A DNA stretch of 50,198 nt from Jeotgalicoccus sp. (GTDB taxonomy: Bacteria; Bacillota; Bacilli; Staphylococcales; Salinicoccaceae). The first letter of the stretch is position 1; every line of letters starts with the position of its first letter. The position numbers and the translations under genes are program-made. This document shows positions 42,570 through 50,198 of the stretch, one piece after another. Location of the stretch: NCBI GenBank assembly GCA_003513765.1, contig DONT01000006.1, positions 1 to 50,198 of the forward strand, given 5' to 3'. Under the pieces are notes generated by a model that was not told where the DNA came from, made no database searches, and worked only from the letters and a program-made list of their open reading frames with translations.

Positions 42570-43271
42570 ATGGACCGTATACTTTTATACGATAAGGATG
42601 GGACACTTTTAGATTTTCATAAGCTGTGGACACCATATGCCAAAAAAAGCATAGATGCGTTTGCCGAAGATTTTAAGGCACATGATATAAAATCGGAAGT
42701 TGCCGAAGCACTGGGCTATATCGATGGAGAAATTAAAGCGAACTCGACAGTTGCTTCAGGAACCGGCAGCGATATCCATAAAGTATTTGAATCATTCAAA
42801 GAGGGCGGCGGAAAATGGGCGAAAGATTTTTACGAATCTAATCTCCAGATGCTCGCTGACGATATGGAGCTCATTGATGGTGTTAAAACTGTGCTCCAGC
42901 ATGGTTTAAATAACGGCTATAAAAACGTAATTGTCACGAGCGACAGCAGAGACTCGACACTGAGATTTGTTGAGAAATTCGAACTCGAACCGTACATATT
43001 TGATGTGATTTGCGGTGATGACAACGACTATTACAAACCGCAATTCGGGTTTATTAAAGGCTTTATCGATAAACACCAGTATGCAGTTGAAGACCTTGTA
43101 ATGATCGGTGACAACGCTGCTGATACAATGCTCGGCTACGATGAAGGTTTGTACACTATCGGGGTGCTCTCCGGTACCGGACAGCGGGAACATTTAGACG
43201 GAGCCGACCGGATTGTCGACAGCATAACAGACTTATACGATGCAGATGGGAAGTTTCTTCTCGATGCATGA
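42570..43271 (+). CDS. HAD-superfamily phosphatase
   Basis: 233 residues. The four HAD motifs are visible: YDKDGTLLDF (7-16, nucleophile Asp), VTSDSRD (motif II, about 116-122), the KPQFGFIKGF segment (motif III Lys) and IGDNAAD (motif IV, about 172-178). It resembles phosphoglycolate or nucleotide phosphatases with a helical cap. The true substrate is unknown. GGAGGGTG precedes the ATG, and the stop overlaps the tadA start region. Confidence 0.87.
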   Translation: MDRILLYDKDGTLLDFHKLWTPYAKKSIDAFAEDFKAHDIKSEVAEALGYIDGEIKANSTVASGTGSDIHKVFESFKEGGGKWAKDFYESNLQMLADDMELIDGVKTVLQHGLNNGYKNVIVTSDSRDSTLRFVEKFELEPYIFDVICGDDNDYYKPQFGFIKGFIDKHQYAVEDLVMIGDNAADTMLGYDEGLYTIGVLSGTGQREHLDGADRIVDSITDLYDADGKFLLDA

Positions 43272-43746
43272 AATATTTATGAACGCTGCGATAGCAGAAG
43301 CTAAAAAAGCAGAAGCATTAGGTGAAGTGCCCATCGGCGCAGTCGTCGTGAAAGGCGGAGAAATTATCAGCCGTGCGCATAACCTCAGGGAAACTACACA
43401 GAATCCCGTCACCCACGCAGAACTGCTCGCTATTCAGGCAGCAGCAGAAGCGGTCGGTTCATTCCGGCTGGAAGACTGCACATTATACGTCACGCTGGAA
43501 CCATGCGTCATGTGCTCCGGCGCGATAATAATGTCGCGGGTCCCGTTTGTAGTCTACGGCGCGCCGGACCCTAAAGGCGGCACCGTTGACAGTCTGATGA
43601 ACCTGCTGGACGAACCGCGTTTTAACCACCGCGCGGATGTAGTGAGCGGGGTGCTTGAGGAAGAATGCAGTACAATGCTTAAGACTTTTTTCAAGAACTT
43701 GCGATTACGAGCTAAACAGAAAAAGAACTCCCTTTCGGGACCGTGA
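43264..43746 (+). CDS. tadA: tRNA-specific adenosine deaminase TadA
   Basis: 160 residues from ATG 43264, which overlaps the HAD stop and gives the usual N-terminus; in-frame ATGs at 43240 and 43246 are alternatives. HAEL (zinc His, catalytic Glu) and PCVMC (zinc cysteines) form the deaminase site. It converts A34 of tRNA-Arg(ACG) to inosine. The last codons lie inside the arm of its own terminator. Confidence 0.93.
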   Translation: MHEIFMNAAIAEAKKAEALGEVPIGAVVVKGGEIISRAHNLRETTQNPVTHAELLAIQAAAEAVGSFRLEDCTLYVTLEPCVMCSGAIIMSRVPFVVYGAPDPKGGTVDSLMNLLDEPRFNHRADVVSGVLEEECSTMLKTFFKNLRLRAKQKKNSLSGP

Positions 43747-43776
43747 TAAGCGGACTCGGAGGGGAGTTCTTTTGGA
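43721..43776 (+). terminator. tadA terminator overlapping the coding end
   Basis: AAAAGAACTCCC (43721-43732, inside tadA) pairs with GGGAGTTCTTTT (43762-43773). The stop codon lies in the loop. Confidence 0.8.
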
Positions 43777-44055
43777 GTTTGGGCAGATTTTTGGTGTGGT
43801 CGTATGAGCGGGATTACGCACAGCATCCGCTTCATCTTATAGCACCCTAATCTTTTAATATATCAAGTATCTATAAATATTTATATACAAATCGGAGAAA
43901 TTCAACATCCATTAAAATCCAAAAGTAAGCACGTTTGTGTAATATTACCACCAGTTTTACAAAAATTGATTTAAAGTAACTTTTTTAAAAGAAAAATGCC
44001 ATTTTCTCGTATATATAGGATAAGAGGTACTTTTTATATTAAAGGAGGAACTTAA
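43747..44055. other. 309-nt intergenic region before the NERD gene
   Basis: After the tadA terminator the sequence becomes AT-rich, with TATATATAGG near 44011. The 3' end carries AAAGGAGGA, the ribosome site of the next gene. I see no gene or RNA fold in it. Confidence 0.6.
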
Positions 44056-45039
44056 ATGTTTTTAAATAAACGAAGTATGCCGCTTGAGCTTTTATATTAC
44101 AATTCACTGTCTTTTAGAAAAGATCTCAGCAAACAGGAGAAACACGAAAAAGAAATGATAAAGAAAGGTTATGAAGGAGAGTGTCAGTATGATCAGATTT
44201 TAGATGAAGTTGGTCACGAGAATATTTATGTGATTAGAGATGTTTATCTTAAGATAGGAAATACAGATACTCAATATGATACGATAATCATTTCTGAAAA
44301 CAGGGTGGTTATTAATGAAATTAAAAATTATACGGGAGATTACCGGTATGAGAGTAACAGGTGGTTCAGAAATAATAAACCAATTAATGATAATGCCTTC
44401 GCACAGCTGGACAGAGCTAAAGGGAAATTAATGAATTTGATGGATGATGCGGACTTGCACGTAAAAGTGGAAGCGGCATTAATATTTACAAGTGATGATT
44501 TCAGATTAACTTCTGAAGATCAGCGTATTTGGCAATAAACAATTGTGCGTAATAATTTAAGGAAGTATCTTCGACAATTTTACAATGAGAGACTTGAAAA
44601 TAAAGCTAAAAGTATAGCTAACACGATTAGAAATTCTGTAGTGGATAATACTTATTTTGAGAAGACTGCAGATATTAACCAGCTGCGGCGAGGTCTATAT
44701 TGCGGTGAATGCGGCAACTTTAATCTGATAAAGAAACGATTCCAGTTTATTTGTGCGGAGTGTGAAACTATAGAAAGTCATGATTCACATTTACTTCGCG
44801 CCATGCATGACTATAAATATTTGTTTTATAATCAACCGATGACTCAGCGTATTTTCACTTATCTAATCAACGATGAAGTTAATAAAAGTACAATTTATCG
44901 TTTTTTTCAAAAACACTGTCATATAAATAAAAAGGGTAATTATACGACCTATACTTTGAAGTATCATAATTTGGAAGAAGCGTTGGAGATTAATCGTAAA
45001 ACACAGCGCTATAAAGATAGATTAGTGAAGAACAGGTAG
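44056..45039 (+). pseudogene. NERD-domain (nuclease-related) protein split by an in-frame stop
   Basis: A good AAAGGAGGA site starts a 160-residue reading frame with the NERD-domain core: GYEGECQYDQIL (about 34-45) and YDTIIISENRVVINEIKNYTG (outline, about 74-94) with the D, E and K of a restriction-enzyme-like fold. A TAA at 44536-44538 ends it. The same frame continues at once for 164 more residues from a GTG at 44545 that has no ribosome site of its own. That half carries a zinc ribbon (C53, C56, C70, C73, numbered from the GTG) and a helix-turn-helix-like end. Together they make a roughly 325-residue protein. It is probably a nonsense-mutated gene; readthrough or a true two-part gene is less likely. 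Confidence 0.6.
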
Positions 45040-45071
45040 AGTGTACAAGAAGATTTGAGTGGGAATTAGCC

Positions 45072-45358
45072 TAGGAATTCGATGAATGTCTGTCATAGAA
45101 ATCCGCAGTGTTTAGGAATTCGATGAATGTCTGTCATAGAAACCCGCAGCGTTTAGGAATTCGATGAATGTCTGTCATAGAAATCCGCAGCGTTTAGGAA
45201 TTCATTGGAAGTCTGTCATAGAAACCCGCAGCGTCTAGGAATTCAATGGAAGTCTGTCATAGGAATCCCTGGTGTTTAGGAATTCGATGAGAGTCTGTCA
45301 TAGGAATCCGTGGCGTTTGGAAGTTCGATGAACACCTATCATAGGAATCCAAACAGCT
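45072..45358. repeat. Array of seven 41-bp tandem repeats
   Basis: Unit starts are 45072, 45113, 45154, 45195, 45236, 45277 and 45318, each exactly 41 nt. The consensus begins TAGGAATTCGATGAATGTC, then TGTCATAG, AAATCC or GAATCC, and GCAGCGTT. Units 1-3 differ by a few bases; unit 7 is degenerate. Each unit has an inner imperfect dyad (ATGAA with TCAT). As 41 is not a multiple of three and the whole unit is conserved, it is neither coding nor CRISPR. The same family recurs at 50004. Confidence 0.95.
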
Positions 45359-45370
45359 CCAAACAACAAA

Positions 45371-45398
45371 AAAACCGAAACTCAAAGGTTTCGGTTTT
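45371..45398 (-). terminator. Terminator of the folE2 operon
   Basis: AAAACCGAAAC pairs with GTTTCGGTTTT across a 6-nt loop. On the minus strand it is followed by a T-run and it lies just past the folE2 stop. Confidence 0.88.
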
Positions 45399-45404
45399 CA
45401 TAAG

Positions 45405-46283
45405 TTATTTCTGATATTTCAAACGGCTGAATGCGTCGTGCTGGTGAATGCTTTCTTCGTTGCGGCACTCGAGCTCGAAGCCTTTAACCCAGTCGAGTTC
45501 GACTAAGTCGTATGCAACTAAACGAATCAGGTCTTCAACGAAGCGCGGGTTTTCGTATGCGCGTTCTGTAACCATTTTCTCGTCTGTGCGTTTTAAAATC
45601 GGATAGAGCTGACTTGATGCGTTGATTTCGAGCACTTCGTATAAGTCTTCTTTATACGTTGCAGGAAGTTCAACACTGTCATCGATATCGATTAAAACTT
45701 TAACGTTGCCGCGCTGGTTGTGGGCGCTGTATTCACTGATTTCTTTTGAGCATGGGCACAGTGTAGTCACTTGTGCTGTCATGCCGAATTGCTTGCGTGT
45801 AAATGATTCGCCGTCAAAGGCTGCGGAGTAGACAATATCTGCGTTTGCTACGGCGTTCAGCCCTGTACCTGGTGATGGTTTGTTAAAGAACCAGGTACCG
45901 TCGACAGTTAATTCTGCTGAGTTTTGTTTCATGTTGCTTCGTAATTTCGACAGTAGTTCTTTTAATGTATCGAAATCGAGCGCCACACCACCGTTATTTA
46001 CAGTCTCGAGTGATTCGATTAAACGGCTCATGTTGATGCCTTTTTCATCTTTTTCGAGGCTGGTTGCCAGCTCGAAATTACCAACAGACTGGAAATCACC
46101 GATAACTACAGGGTAAGTTAAATTATTAATGCCGACAGAGTCGACTTCAAAAAGGAAGTCTTTACGTGAGTTTTGTAAATCTGCCATATCTTCTTTATTT
46201 TTTGGTTTAGTGCCTTCAACAGGATCTACTGAACCAAAATATTTAAAACGACCTTCTCGCGTCGTCAAGTCAAATTCTTCCAT
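45405..46283 (-). CDS. folE2: GTP cyclohydrolase FolE2 (type IB)
   Basis: 292 residues of the GCYH-IB family, distinct in sequence from FolE. The conserved TLCPCSKEIS (about 168-177, catalytic Cys) and AHNQRG segments are present. It makes 7,8-dihydroneopterin triphosphate from GTP for folate. FolE2 can use metals other than zinc, and in some bacteria is induced by zinc shortage; no Zur box was recognised here. AAGGAGC precedes the ATG. It is the last gene of the yojF-bshB2-folE2 run, 12 nt after bshB2. Confidence 0.94.
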   Translation of the reverse strand: MEEFDLTTREGRFKYFGSVDPVEGTKPKNKEDMADLQNSRKDFLFEVDSVGINNLTYPVVIGDFQSVGNFELATSLEKDEKGINMSRLIESLETVNNGGVALDFDTLKELLSKLRSNMKQNSAELTVDGTWFFNKPSPGTGLNAVANADIVYSAAFDGESFTRKQFGMTAQVTTLCPCSKEISEYSAHNQRGNVKVLIDIDDSVELPATYKEDLYEVLEINASSQLYPILKRTDEKMVTERAYENPRFVEDLIRLVAYDLVELDWVKGFELECRNEESIHQHDAFSRLKYQK

Positions 46284-46295
46284 TTATAATGCTCC

Positions 46296-46970
46296 TTAAT
46301 CAATTTCGTAACTGTAAAAGTTCTCGTATCTCATCCATCGGTTCCGTGCATCGTCGCCTTGCTGTGTGTCTGCTGCAAGGTCTTCGAGCAATTTTCCGGT
46401 TTGGGAACGATGGGCTGCCATGACATCAAGTTTCCGTTCTGTAAAGCCGTCAATATCAATGACAATATCCGGTTCGCCGAGATCGTCGAACGTGCGGTTA
46501 TCAAACGCAACCAGCTGAAGTGCCGGACGTTTATCCTCCGGCATATCAGCCAGTGATTCTATCACAGCATCTGCAGTGGCCTCGTGGTCGGGGTGCACTG
46601 AGTAGCCGGGATAGAATGTAATAATACGCGTTGGTGCAAGTTCATCGATTAAATCGGTAATAACACCTTTTAGCTTACCATGCTCTTCGAACTCGAGTGT
46701 TTTGTCTCTGAATCCGAGCAGGCGGAGATCGTCAATGCCCATAATGCGTGCTGATTCTTCGACTTCTGCTTTACGGATTGAGTGCAGCGACTCGCGTGTT
46801 GCAAACGGCGGGTAACCAAGATTACGGCCCATATCGCCGAATGTCAGACATGCATAAGTGACAGGCACTTTTTTCTCTCTGTATTTCATTATTGTTCCGC
46901 TGACACCGAATGCTTCATCATCGGGGTGCGGGAAAACAACAAGAACGTGATTTTCCTGTGAAAAATCCAT
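46296..46970 (-). CDS. bshB2: Bacillithiol biosynthesis deacetylase BshB2
   Basis: 224 residues of the LmbE/PIG-L zinc deacetylase family. FPHPDDEAFG (about 13-22) and the downstream HPDHEA (about 147-152) hold the zinc ligands and catalytic Asp. It deacetylates GlcNAc-malate on the way to bacillithiol. The paired yojF gene upstream is the usual neighbour of BshB2. AGGAGGAAATC precedes the ATG. Confidence 0.93.
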   Translation of the reverse strand: MDFSQENHVLVVFPHPDDEAFGVSGTIMKYREKKVPVTYACLTFGDMGRNLGYPPFATRESLHSIRKAEVEESARIMGIDDLRLLGFRDKTLEFEEHGKLKGVITDLIDELAPTRIITFYPGYSVHPDHEATADAVIESLADMPEDKRPALQLVAFDNRTFDDLGEPDIVIDIDGFTERKLDVMAAHRSQTGKLLEDLAADTQQGDDARNRWMRYENFYSYEID

Positions 46971-46981
46971 GTGATTTCCTC

Positions 46982-47350
46982 CTACTTAAAGAATGGTTGT
47001 GCTGAAATTTCAAGTGCTGAAGCAAGTTTACCCTCAGCATTAAAGCCATGCATGATAAATTCCCCGTTGTCGCCTTCAATATAATGCGTTAAACCGAGAA
47101 CATAAACCCAGCCGCCGTTGGCGAGCTTTAATCCGACACGGTGCTCTTTTGAGCGGTTGCCGCCGCGGATGGTCGCCTGAATAAATTCCACCTGAATATT
47201 GCGGAGGAAGGTACCGGCATTAAAAACATTATCATCTAAATGACTGGCATACATGCCGCTTGTAATTTCAACGTGTAAGTAGACTGGTGTATTTTCATAT
47301 GATGTTAATACTTTTTGGACATCCTGCTTTACTATTTTCTTCATTTCCAT
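46982..47350 (-). CDS. YojF family protein (DUF1806)
   Basis: 122 residues from the ATG at 47350, chosen because GGGAG lies 10 nt upstream; a Met two codons on is an alternative and a longer frame to 47404 lacks a site. No catalytic motif is seen; it is a compact beta-rich protein. Its family occurs next to bshB2 in many Bacilli, so a link to bacillithiol is likely, though the role is unknown. Confidence 0.85.
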   Translation of the reverse strand: MEMKKIVKQDVQKVLTSYENTPVYLHVEITSGMYASHLDDNVFNAGTFLRNIQVEFIQATIRGGNRSKEHRVGLKLANGGWVYVLGLTHYIEGDNGEFIMHGFNAEGKLASALEISAQPFFK

Positions 47351-47387
47351 GAATAGAAAACTCCCATAATCATAATATCGGTTACAC

Positions 47388-47414
47388 ATTAAAAGAGATA
47401 GCAAGCTATCTCTT
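47388..47414 (-). terminator. pdxK terminator
   Basis: AAGAGATAGC pairs with GCTATCTCTT (47393-47414). On the minus strand it is followed by TTTTAATG. The stem begins inside the last pdxK codons. Confidence 0.7.
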
Positions 47415-48246
47415 AGTTCAATACTTTATCTACCACTTCGATTTTTTCAACTGAATTATACGCACCATGTCTGACAACACCGACATGCTCGTTCATCTGC
47501 CAGCCGTTTTTAATTGCGCTGGTAACGAAAGCCTTCGCAAGCTGAACAGCTTCAAGCGGCTCTTTGCCATTTGCGAGGTTAGCTGCGATTGATGCGGCGA
47601 ATGTACAGCCTGCACCGTGGTTAAATGCAGTATCGAATTTCTTAGATTCAAGAAGATGAAGTTCAGCACCATCGTAAAAAACGTCGATAGCTGAATCGCC
47701 TTCGATGCCCGTGCCGCCTTTAACGACCACGTAGTTTGCACCTTTAGCGTGAATTAACTTAGCCGCTTCTTTAATTTCATCAAGCGTACGGGGTGTTTTA
47801 ATGCCTGCAAGGTGTCCTGCTTCAACTAAGTTCGGCGTCACGACTGTTGCATTAGGAATCAGGTTTTCAATCATTGATTCAACAAGCCCCGGGTTTAACA
47901 CTTCATCGTCACCTTTACAGACCATAACAGGGTCAACGACGAAATGTTTCGCGTTTGAGTTTAAAAATGCTTCCTTTGAAAGTTCTACAACTTCTTCTGA
48001 AGGCAGCATACCCGTTTTAATTACATCGGGATTTAAAGTTAATGCTGTTTCGAGCTGATTTTTAACATCTTCTATTGGGATTGGGCTCACGCGGTGAGAC
48101 CAAGTTGACGGTTCCATTGATACTACAGTTGTTAATACACTGAAGCCGTACGTTTCGTGCTCCTGGAAAGCTTTTAAATCTGCTGCGATTCCAGCGCCTC
48201 CGCTCACATCTGTACCGGCTATAGTTAACGTTCTTGCAAGTGCCAT
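47413..48246 (-). CDS. pdxK: Pyridoxine/pyridoxal kinase PdxK (ThiD-like fold)
   Basis: 277 residues of the ribokinase-like family. TIAGTDVSGGAGIAADLKAF at the start, DPVMVCKG (about 110-117) and NHGAGCTFAA (about 211-220, with the GAGC anion hole and Cys) are present. It is most like the staphylococcal PdxK, which phosphorylates pyridoxine, pyridoxal and pyridoxamine, rather than the thiamine kinase ThiD. Next to ung as in S. aureus. AGGGGGC precedes the ATG. Confidence 0.88.
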   Translation of the reverse strand: MALARTLTIAGTDVSGGAGIAADLKAFQEHETYGFSVLTTVVSMEPSTWSHRVSPIPIEDVKNQLETALTLNPDVIKTGMLPSEEVVELSKEAFLNSNAKHFVVDPVMVCKGDDEVLNPGLVESMIENLIPNATVVTPNLVEAGHLAGIKTPRTLDEIKEAAKLIHAKGANYVVVKGGTGIEGDSAIDVFYDGAELHLLESKKFDTAFNHGAGCTFAASIAANLANGKEPLEAVQLAKAFVTSAIKNGWQMNEHVGVVRHGAYNSVEKIEVVDKVLN

Positions 48247-48328
48247 TATAATGCCCCCTAATTCTACTGATAGATATTGTCATTTTACTATAAGTAGCCG
48301 TGTAATTCTAGAGCATTGCTTACAACGA

Positions 48329-48337
48329 TGATATAAT
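48329..48337 (+). promoter_or_regulatory. Extended -10 promoter of ung
   Basis: TGATATAAT is an extended -10 (TG-n-TATAAT) 30 nt before ung. No good -35 is present. Confidence 0.55.
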
Positions 48338-48366
48338 GAAATTTCAGTATGGAGGTGCGTTAAAAA

Positions 48367-49032
48367 ATGGCTCATTTAAAATGGGAAGAAATCTTCCGGG
48401 ACATTACAAATAATCACGATTTTACAGCGATGAGACAGACATTAAATGAACGCTACAGAAACGGTGAAGTATATCCGCCTGAGGAACAGGTCTATACTGC
48501 ATTTGAATTAACGCCGTTTAACGGTATTAAAGTTGTTATTTTAGGACAGGATCCATATCATGGGAAAGGCCAGTCACACGGGCTCGCATTTTCAGTGAAT
48601 GAAGGAATTAAAATTCCGCCGTCACTTAGAAATATATATAAGGAACTTGAAAGTGACCTCGGCGTTGTCAGAACTACGGGCAATTTATCGGACTGGGCGC
48701 GTGAAGGCGTCTTATTATTAAACACAGTGCTGACAGTTGATGCCGGCAACGCAAACTCGCACCGCGGACTTGGCTGGGAGCAGTTTACGGATGATATTAT
48801 CCGTACGATTTCAGAAAATCACGAGCATGTGGTGTTTATCCTGTGGGGGAAACCAGCACAGCAGAAAATTAAATTAATCGATACAGAAAAACATAAAATT
48901 ATTACGTCGGTGCATCCGAGTCCTTTGTCATCTTACAGAGGCTTTTTCGGATCAAAACCGTTCAGCCGGACAAATGACTACTTGGAATCGGTCGGACGCG
49001 GGGCAATAGATTGGAGCGAACAGCATGAATAA
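48367..49032 (+). CDS. ung: Uracil-DNA glycosylase Ung
   Basis: 221 residues, family 1 UDG. GQDPYHGKGQSHGLAFSV (about 60-77) has the catalytic Asp and the uracil-binding loop, and HPSPLSSYRG (about 181-190) is the minor-groove Leu loop region. It cuts uracil from DNA to start base-excision repair. GGAGGTG precedes the ATG. The stop overlaps the next gene by 8 nt. Confidence 0.96.
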   Translation: MAHLKWEEIFRDITNNHDFTAMRQTLNERYRNGEVYPPEEQVYTAFELTPFNGIKVVILGQDPYHGKGQSHGLAFSVNEGIKIPPSLRNIYKELESDLGVVRTTGNLSDWAREGVLLLNTVLTVDAGNANSHRGLGWEQFTDDIIRTISENHEHVVFILWGKPAQQKIKLIDTEKHKIITSVHPSPLSSYRGFFGSKPFSRTNDYLESVGRGAIDWSEQHE

Positions 49033-49270
49033 GCGGATTGCTGCGGAGTTGAAAAATGAATTGAGTTTTATAGAAGCGGGCATCGATGTGGAAAAGCATG
49101 CTTATGCTATGCAGAGGCTGCTTGAGCTGCTGTCAGATTCACAGAGTGAAGACTCGGTGCCTGAGGCCGCTAAATTAGAAGAAAATGTGACAATACACCG
49201 TACGCCTATTGCAAAAACTGCGGCAGACGAGGATGATGGCGGTAACGGCAAAGATATTTTTGATTTTTAA
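49025..49270 (+). CDS. Small YwdI-like protein (DUF5327)
   Basis: 81 residues, soluble and acidic. Helical in the first half, low-complexity and acidic later, ending IFDF. It overlaps ung. Homologues follow ung in related staphylococci; function unknown. Confidence 0.7.
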   Translation: MNKRIAAELKNELSFIEAGIDVEKHAYAMQRLLELLSDSQSEDSVPEAAKLEENVTIHRTPIAKTAADEDDGGNGKDIFDF

Positions 49271-49288
49271 TGGAGGTCGTCTCACCTA

Positions 49289-49555
49289 ATGTTATTATTC
49301 ATCATCGGTGGTACAGTGTTTTTCGTTCTTTCTTTTGTGTTCGGCATTTATAGAAAAAAACTGCGGGAAGAGCATATAAAAACGTGGAATAAAGCGTTGA
49401 AATATATGAGGTATACTTCACTGGCGCTAATTATTGCAGGGCTTTTGTATGTGCCCGAAGTGCAAATCTTAAAGTTCGGCGGATGGTTGTTTATTTTCAG
49501 TCTTATACTGTATTCAAGTTCGCTGTATCTTATTTTTATTAAAAACAGAGAGTAA
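49289..49555 (+). CDS. Small membrane protein of unknown function
   Basis: 88 residues with three hydrophobic helices (about 1-21, 44-59 and 63-83) joined by a basic loop. TGGAGGT lies 12 nt before the ATG. I recognise no family. It belongs to the ung-DUF423 run. Confidence 0.7.
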   Translation: MLLFIIGGTVFFVLSFVFGIYRKKLREEHIKTWNKALKYMRYTSLALIIAGLLYVPEVQILKFGGWLFIFSLILYSSSLYLIFIKNRE

Positions 49556-49574
49556 AGCGGGGTAAATTAATCAC

Positions 49575-49940
49575 ATGAAATTATTTATTATATTAGGCGC
49601 AGTCAATGCATTTATCGCAGTCGCATGCGGCGCATTCGGTGCGCATTTACTGGAAGGCAAACTCAGTGAACACTATCTTGGTGTCTGGGAAACTGCAGTT
49701 AAATACCAGTTCTATCATGCGCTTGGACTTATCGCAATCGGCATCTTAATTCAGGTTACAGGCGCACAATTCCTAGTTGCAGCCGGATGGTTCATGACAG
49801 CGGGAATCGTCTTTTTTACCGGATCACTTATGGTGCTGGCATTCTCAGGCATCTCAATTCTCGGTGCAGTAACACCGATTGGCGGAGTAATGTTCCTGAT
49901 CAGCTGGGCACTTGTTATTATCGGAATCGCAAAATTATAG
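49575..49940 (+). CDS. DUF423 membrane protein (YwdK family)
   Basis: 121 residues with four predicted helices. GAFGAHLLE (about 20-28) and KYQFYHALGL (about 47-56) are the DUF423 hallmarks. Function is unknown. It ends the ung cluster, and a strong terminator follows. Confidence 0.88.
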   Translation: MKLFIILGAVNAFIAVACGAFGAHLLEGKLSEHYLGVWETAVKYQFYHALGLIAIGILIQVTGAQFLVAAGWFMTAGIVFFTGSLMVLAFSGISILGAVTPIGGVMFLISWALVIIGIAKL

Positions 49941-49952
49941 TATTTATTCGTG

Positions 49953-49983
49953 AAGCCGGGACAAATTGTCCCGGCTTTTTTGT
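49953..49983 (+). terminator. Terminator of the ung cluster
   Basis: AAGCCGGGACAA pairs with TTGTCCCGGCTT and is followed by TTTTTTG. Confidence 0.92.
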
Positions 49984-50003
49984 TTGGAGTGAAGTCTGTG
50001 ATC

Positions 50004-50198
50004 GGAAAATCTATGAAGAGATTTCATAGGAATCCGTAGCGTCTGGGAATTCGATGAAGTTGTTTCATAGGAATCCGTAGCGTCTGGGAATTCGATGAAG
50101 TTGTTTCATAGGAATCCGTAGAGTTTAGAAAATCTATGAAGAAGTTTCATAGGAATCCGTAGAGTTTAGAAAATCTATGAAGAAGTTTCATAGGAATC
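50004..50198. repeat. Second array of 41-bp tandem repeats (at least five units, cut by window end)
   Basis: Units start at 50004, 50045, 50086, 50127 and 50168, each 41 nt. The consensus is GGGAATTCGATGAAGTTG, then TTTCATAGGAATCCGTAG and CGTCT; later units change to AGAAAATCTATGAAGAAG. GGAATTCgATGAA is complementary (two mismatches, one G-T) to TTCATAGGAATCC, with a 5-nt loop. It is clearly related to the 45072-45358 array. Confidence 0.95.

Larger units (their letters stand above)
45040..45404. other. 365-nt non-coding gap holding the first repeat array
   Basis: The first 32 bases are plain. Seven 41-bp units (45072-45358) and the folE2 terminator fill the rest. No gene is present. Confidence 0.8.

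Noticed and set aside
45072..45358. CRISPR array
   Set aside because: The whole 41-bp unit is conserved; there are no unique spacers between short repeats, and no cas genes are nearby.

Overview
The window is a low-GC Firmicute chromosome segment from the family Staphylococcaceae. Protein sequences and gene order (nupC, ctsR-mcsA-mcsB-clpC, radA, yacL, gltX-cysE-cysS, the rpoBC and str operons, tuf, an M20 hydrolase, kbl, then folE2, bshB2, pdxK, ung) follow the staphylococcal layout. The locus differs from Staphylococcus aureus in carrying the MEP-pathway genes ispD-ispF, a lone trpE, three tandem M20 hydrolases, and no L7Ae-like gene between rpoC and rpsL. A relative such as Jeotgalicoccus or Salinicoccus is plausible; the genus is an inference.

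Layout. 1-2.8 kb: tRNA-Val, tRNA-Gly and tRNA-Ile, then murT (minus strand, without gatD beside it) and a ZIP metal transporter. 2.9-8.9 kb: nupC with a catabolite-repression site in its promoter, and the CtsR-controlled heat-shock operon ctsR-mcsA-mcsB-clpC. 8.9-10.4 kb: orphan trpE on the minus strand. 10.6-20.7 kb: a long plus-strand run of radA, yacL, ispD, ispF, gltX, a cysteine T-box, cysE, cysS, mrnC, rlmB, rae1/yacP, sigH, rpmG, secE. 20.7-36.6 kb: nusG, rplKA, rplJL (L10 leader), an RsmC-like methyltransferase, rpoB, rpoC, rpsL, rpsG, fusA, tuf. 36.6-40.2 kb: three overlapping M20-family amidohydrolases on the minus strand. 40.3-43.7 kb: kbl and a threonine dehydrogenase-like gene (threonine to glycine plus acetyl-CoA), a HAD phosphatase and tadA. 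44.0-45.4 kb: an accessory patch with a NERD-domain gene split by an in-frame stop and an array of 41-bp tandem repeats. 45.4-48.3 kb: yojF-bshB2-folE2 and pdxK on the minus strand. 48.3-49.9 kb: ung and three small genes. 50.0 kb to the end: a second 41-bp repeat array of the same family, cut by the window edge.

Most of the window is core information processing (transcription, translation, tRNA charging, protein quality control). It is controlled by recognisable elements: a CtsR operator, a CcpA (cre) site, a Cys T-box, an L10 leader, candidate L1 leaders, and hairpins before rpsL and tuf. The least explained sequence is the dispersed 41-bp hairpin-forming repeat family at about 45.1 and 50.0 kb. 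No phage, insertion sequence or CRISPR array was seen.
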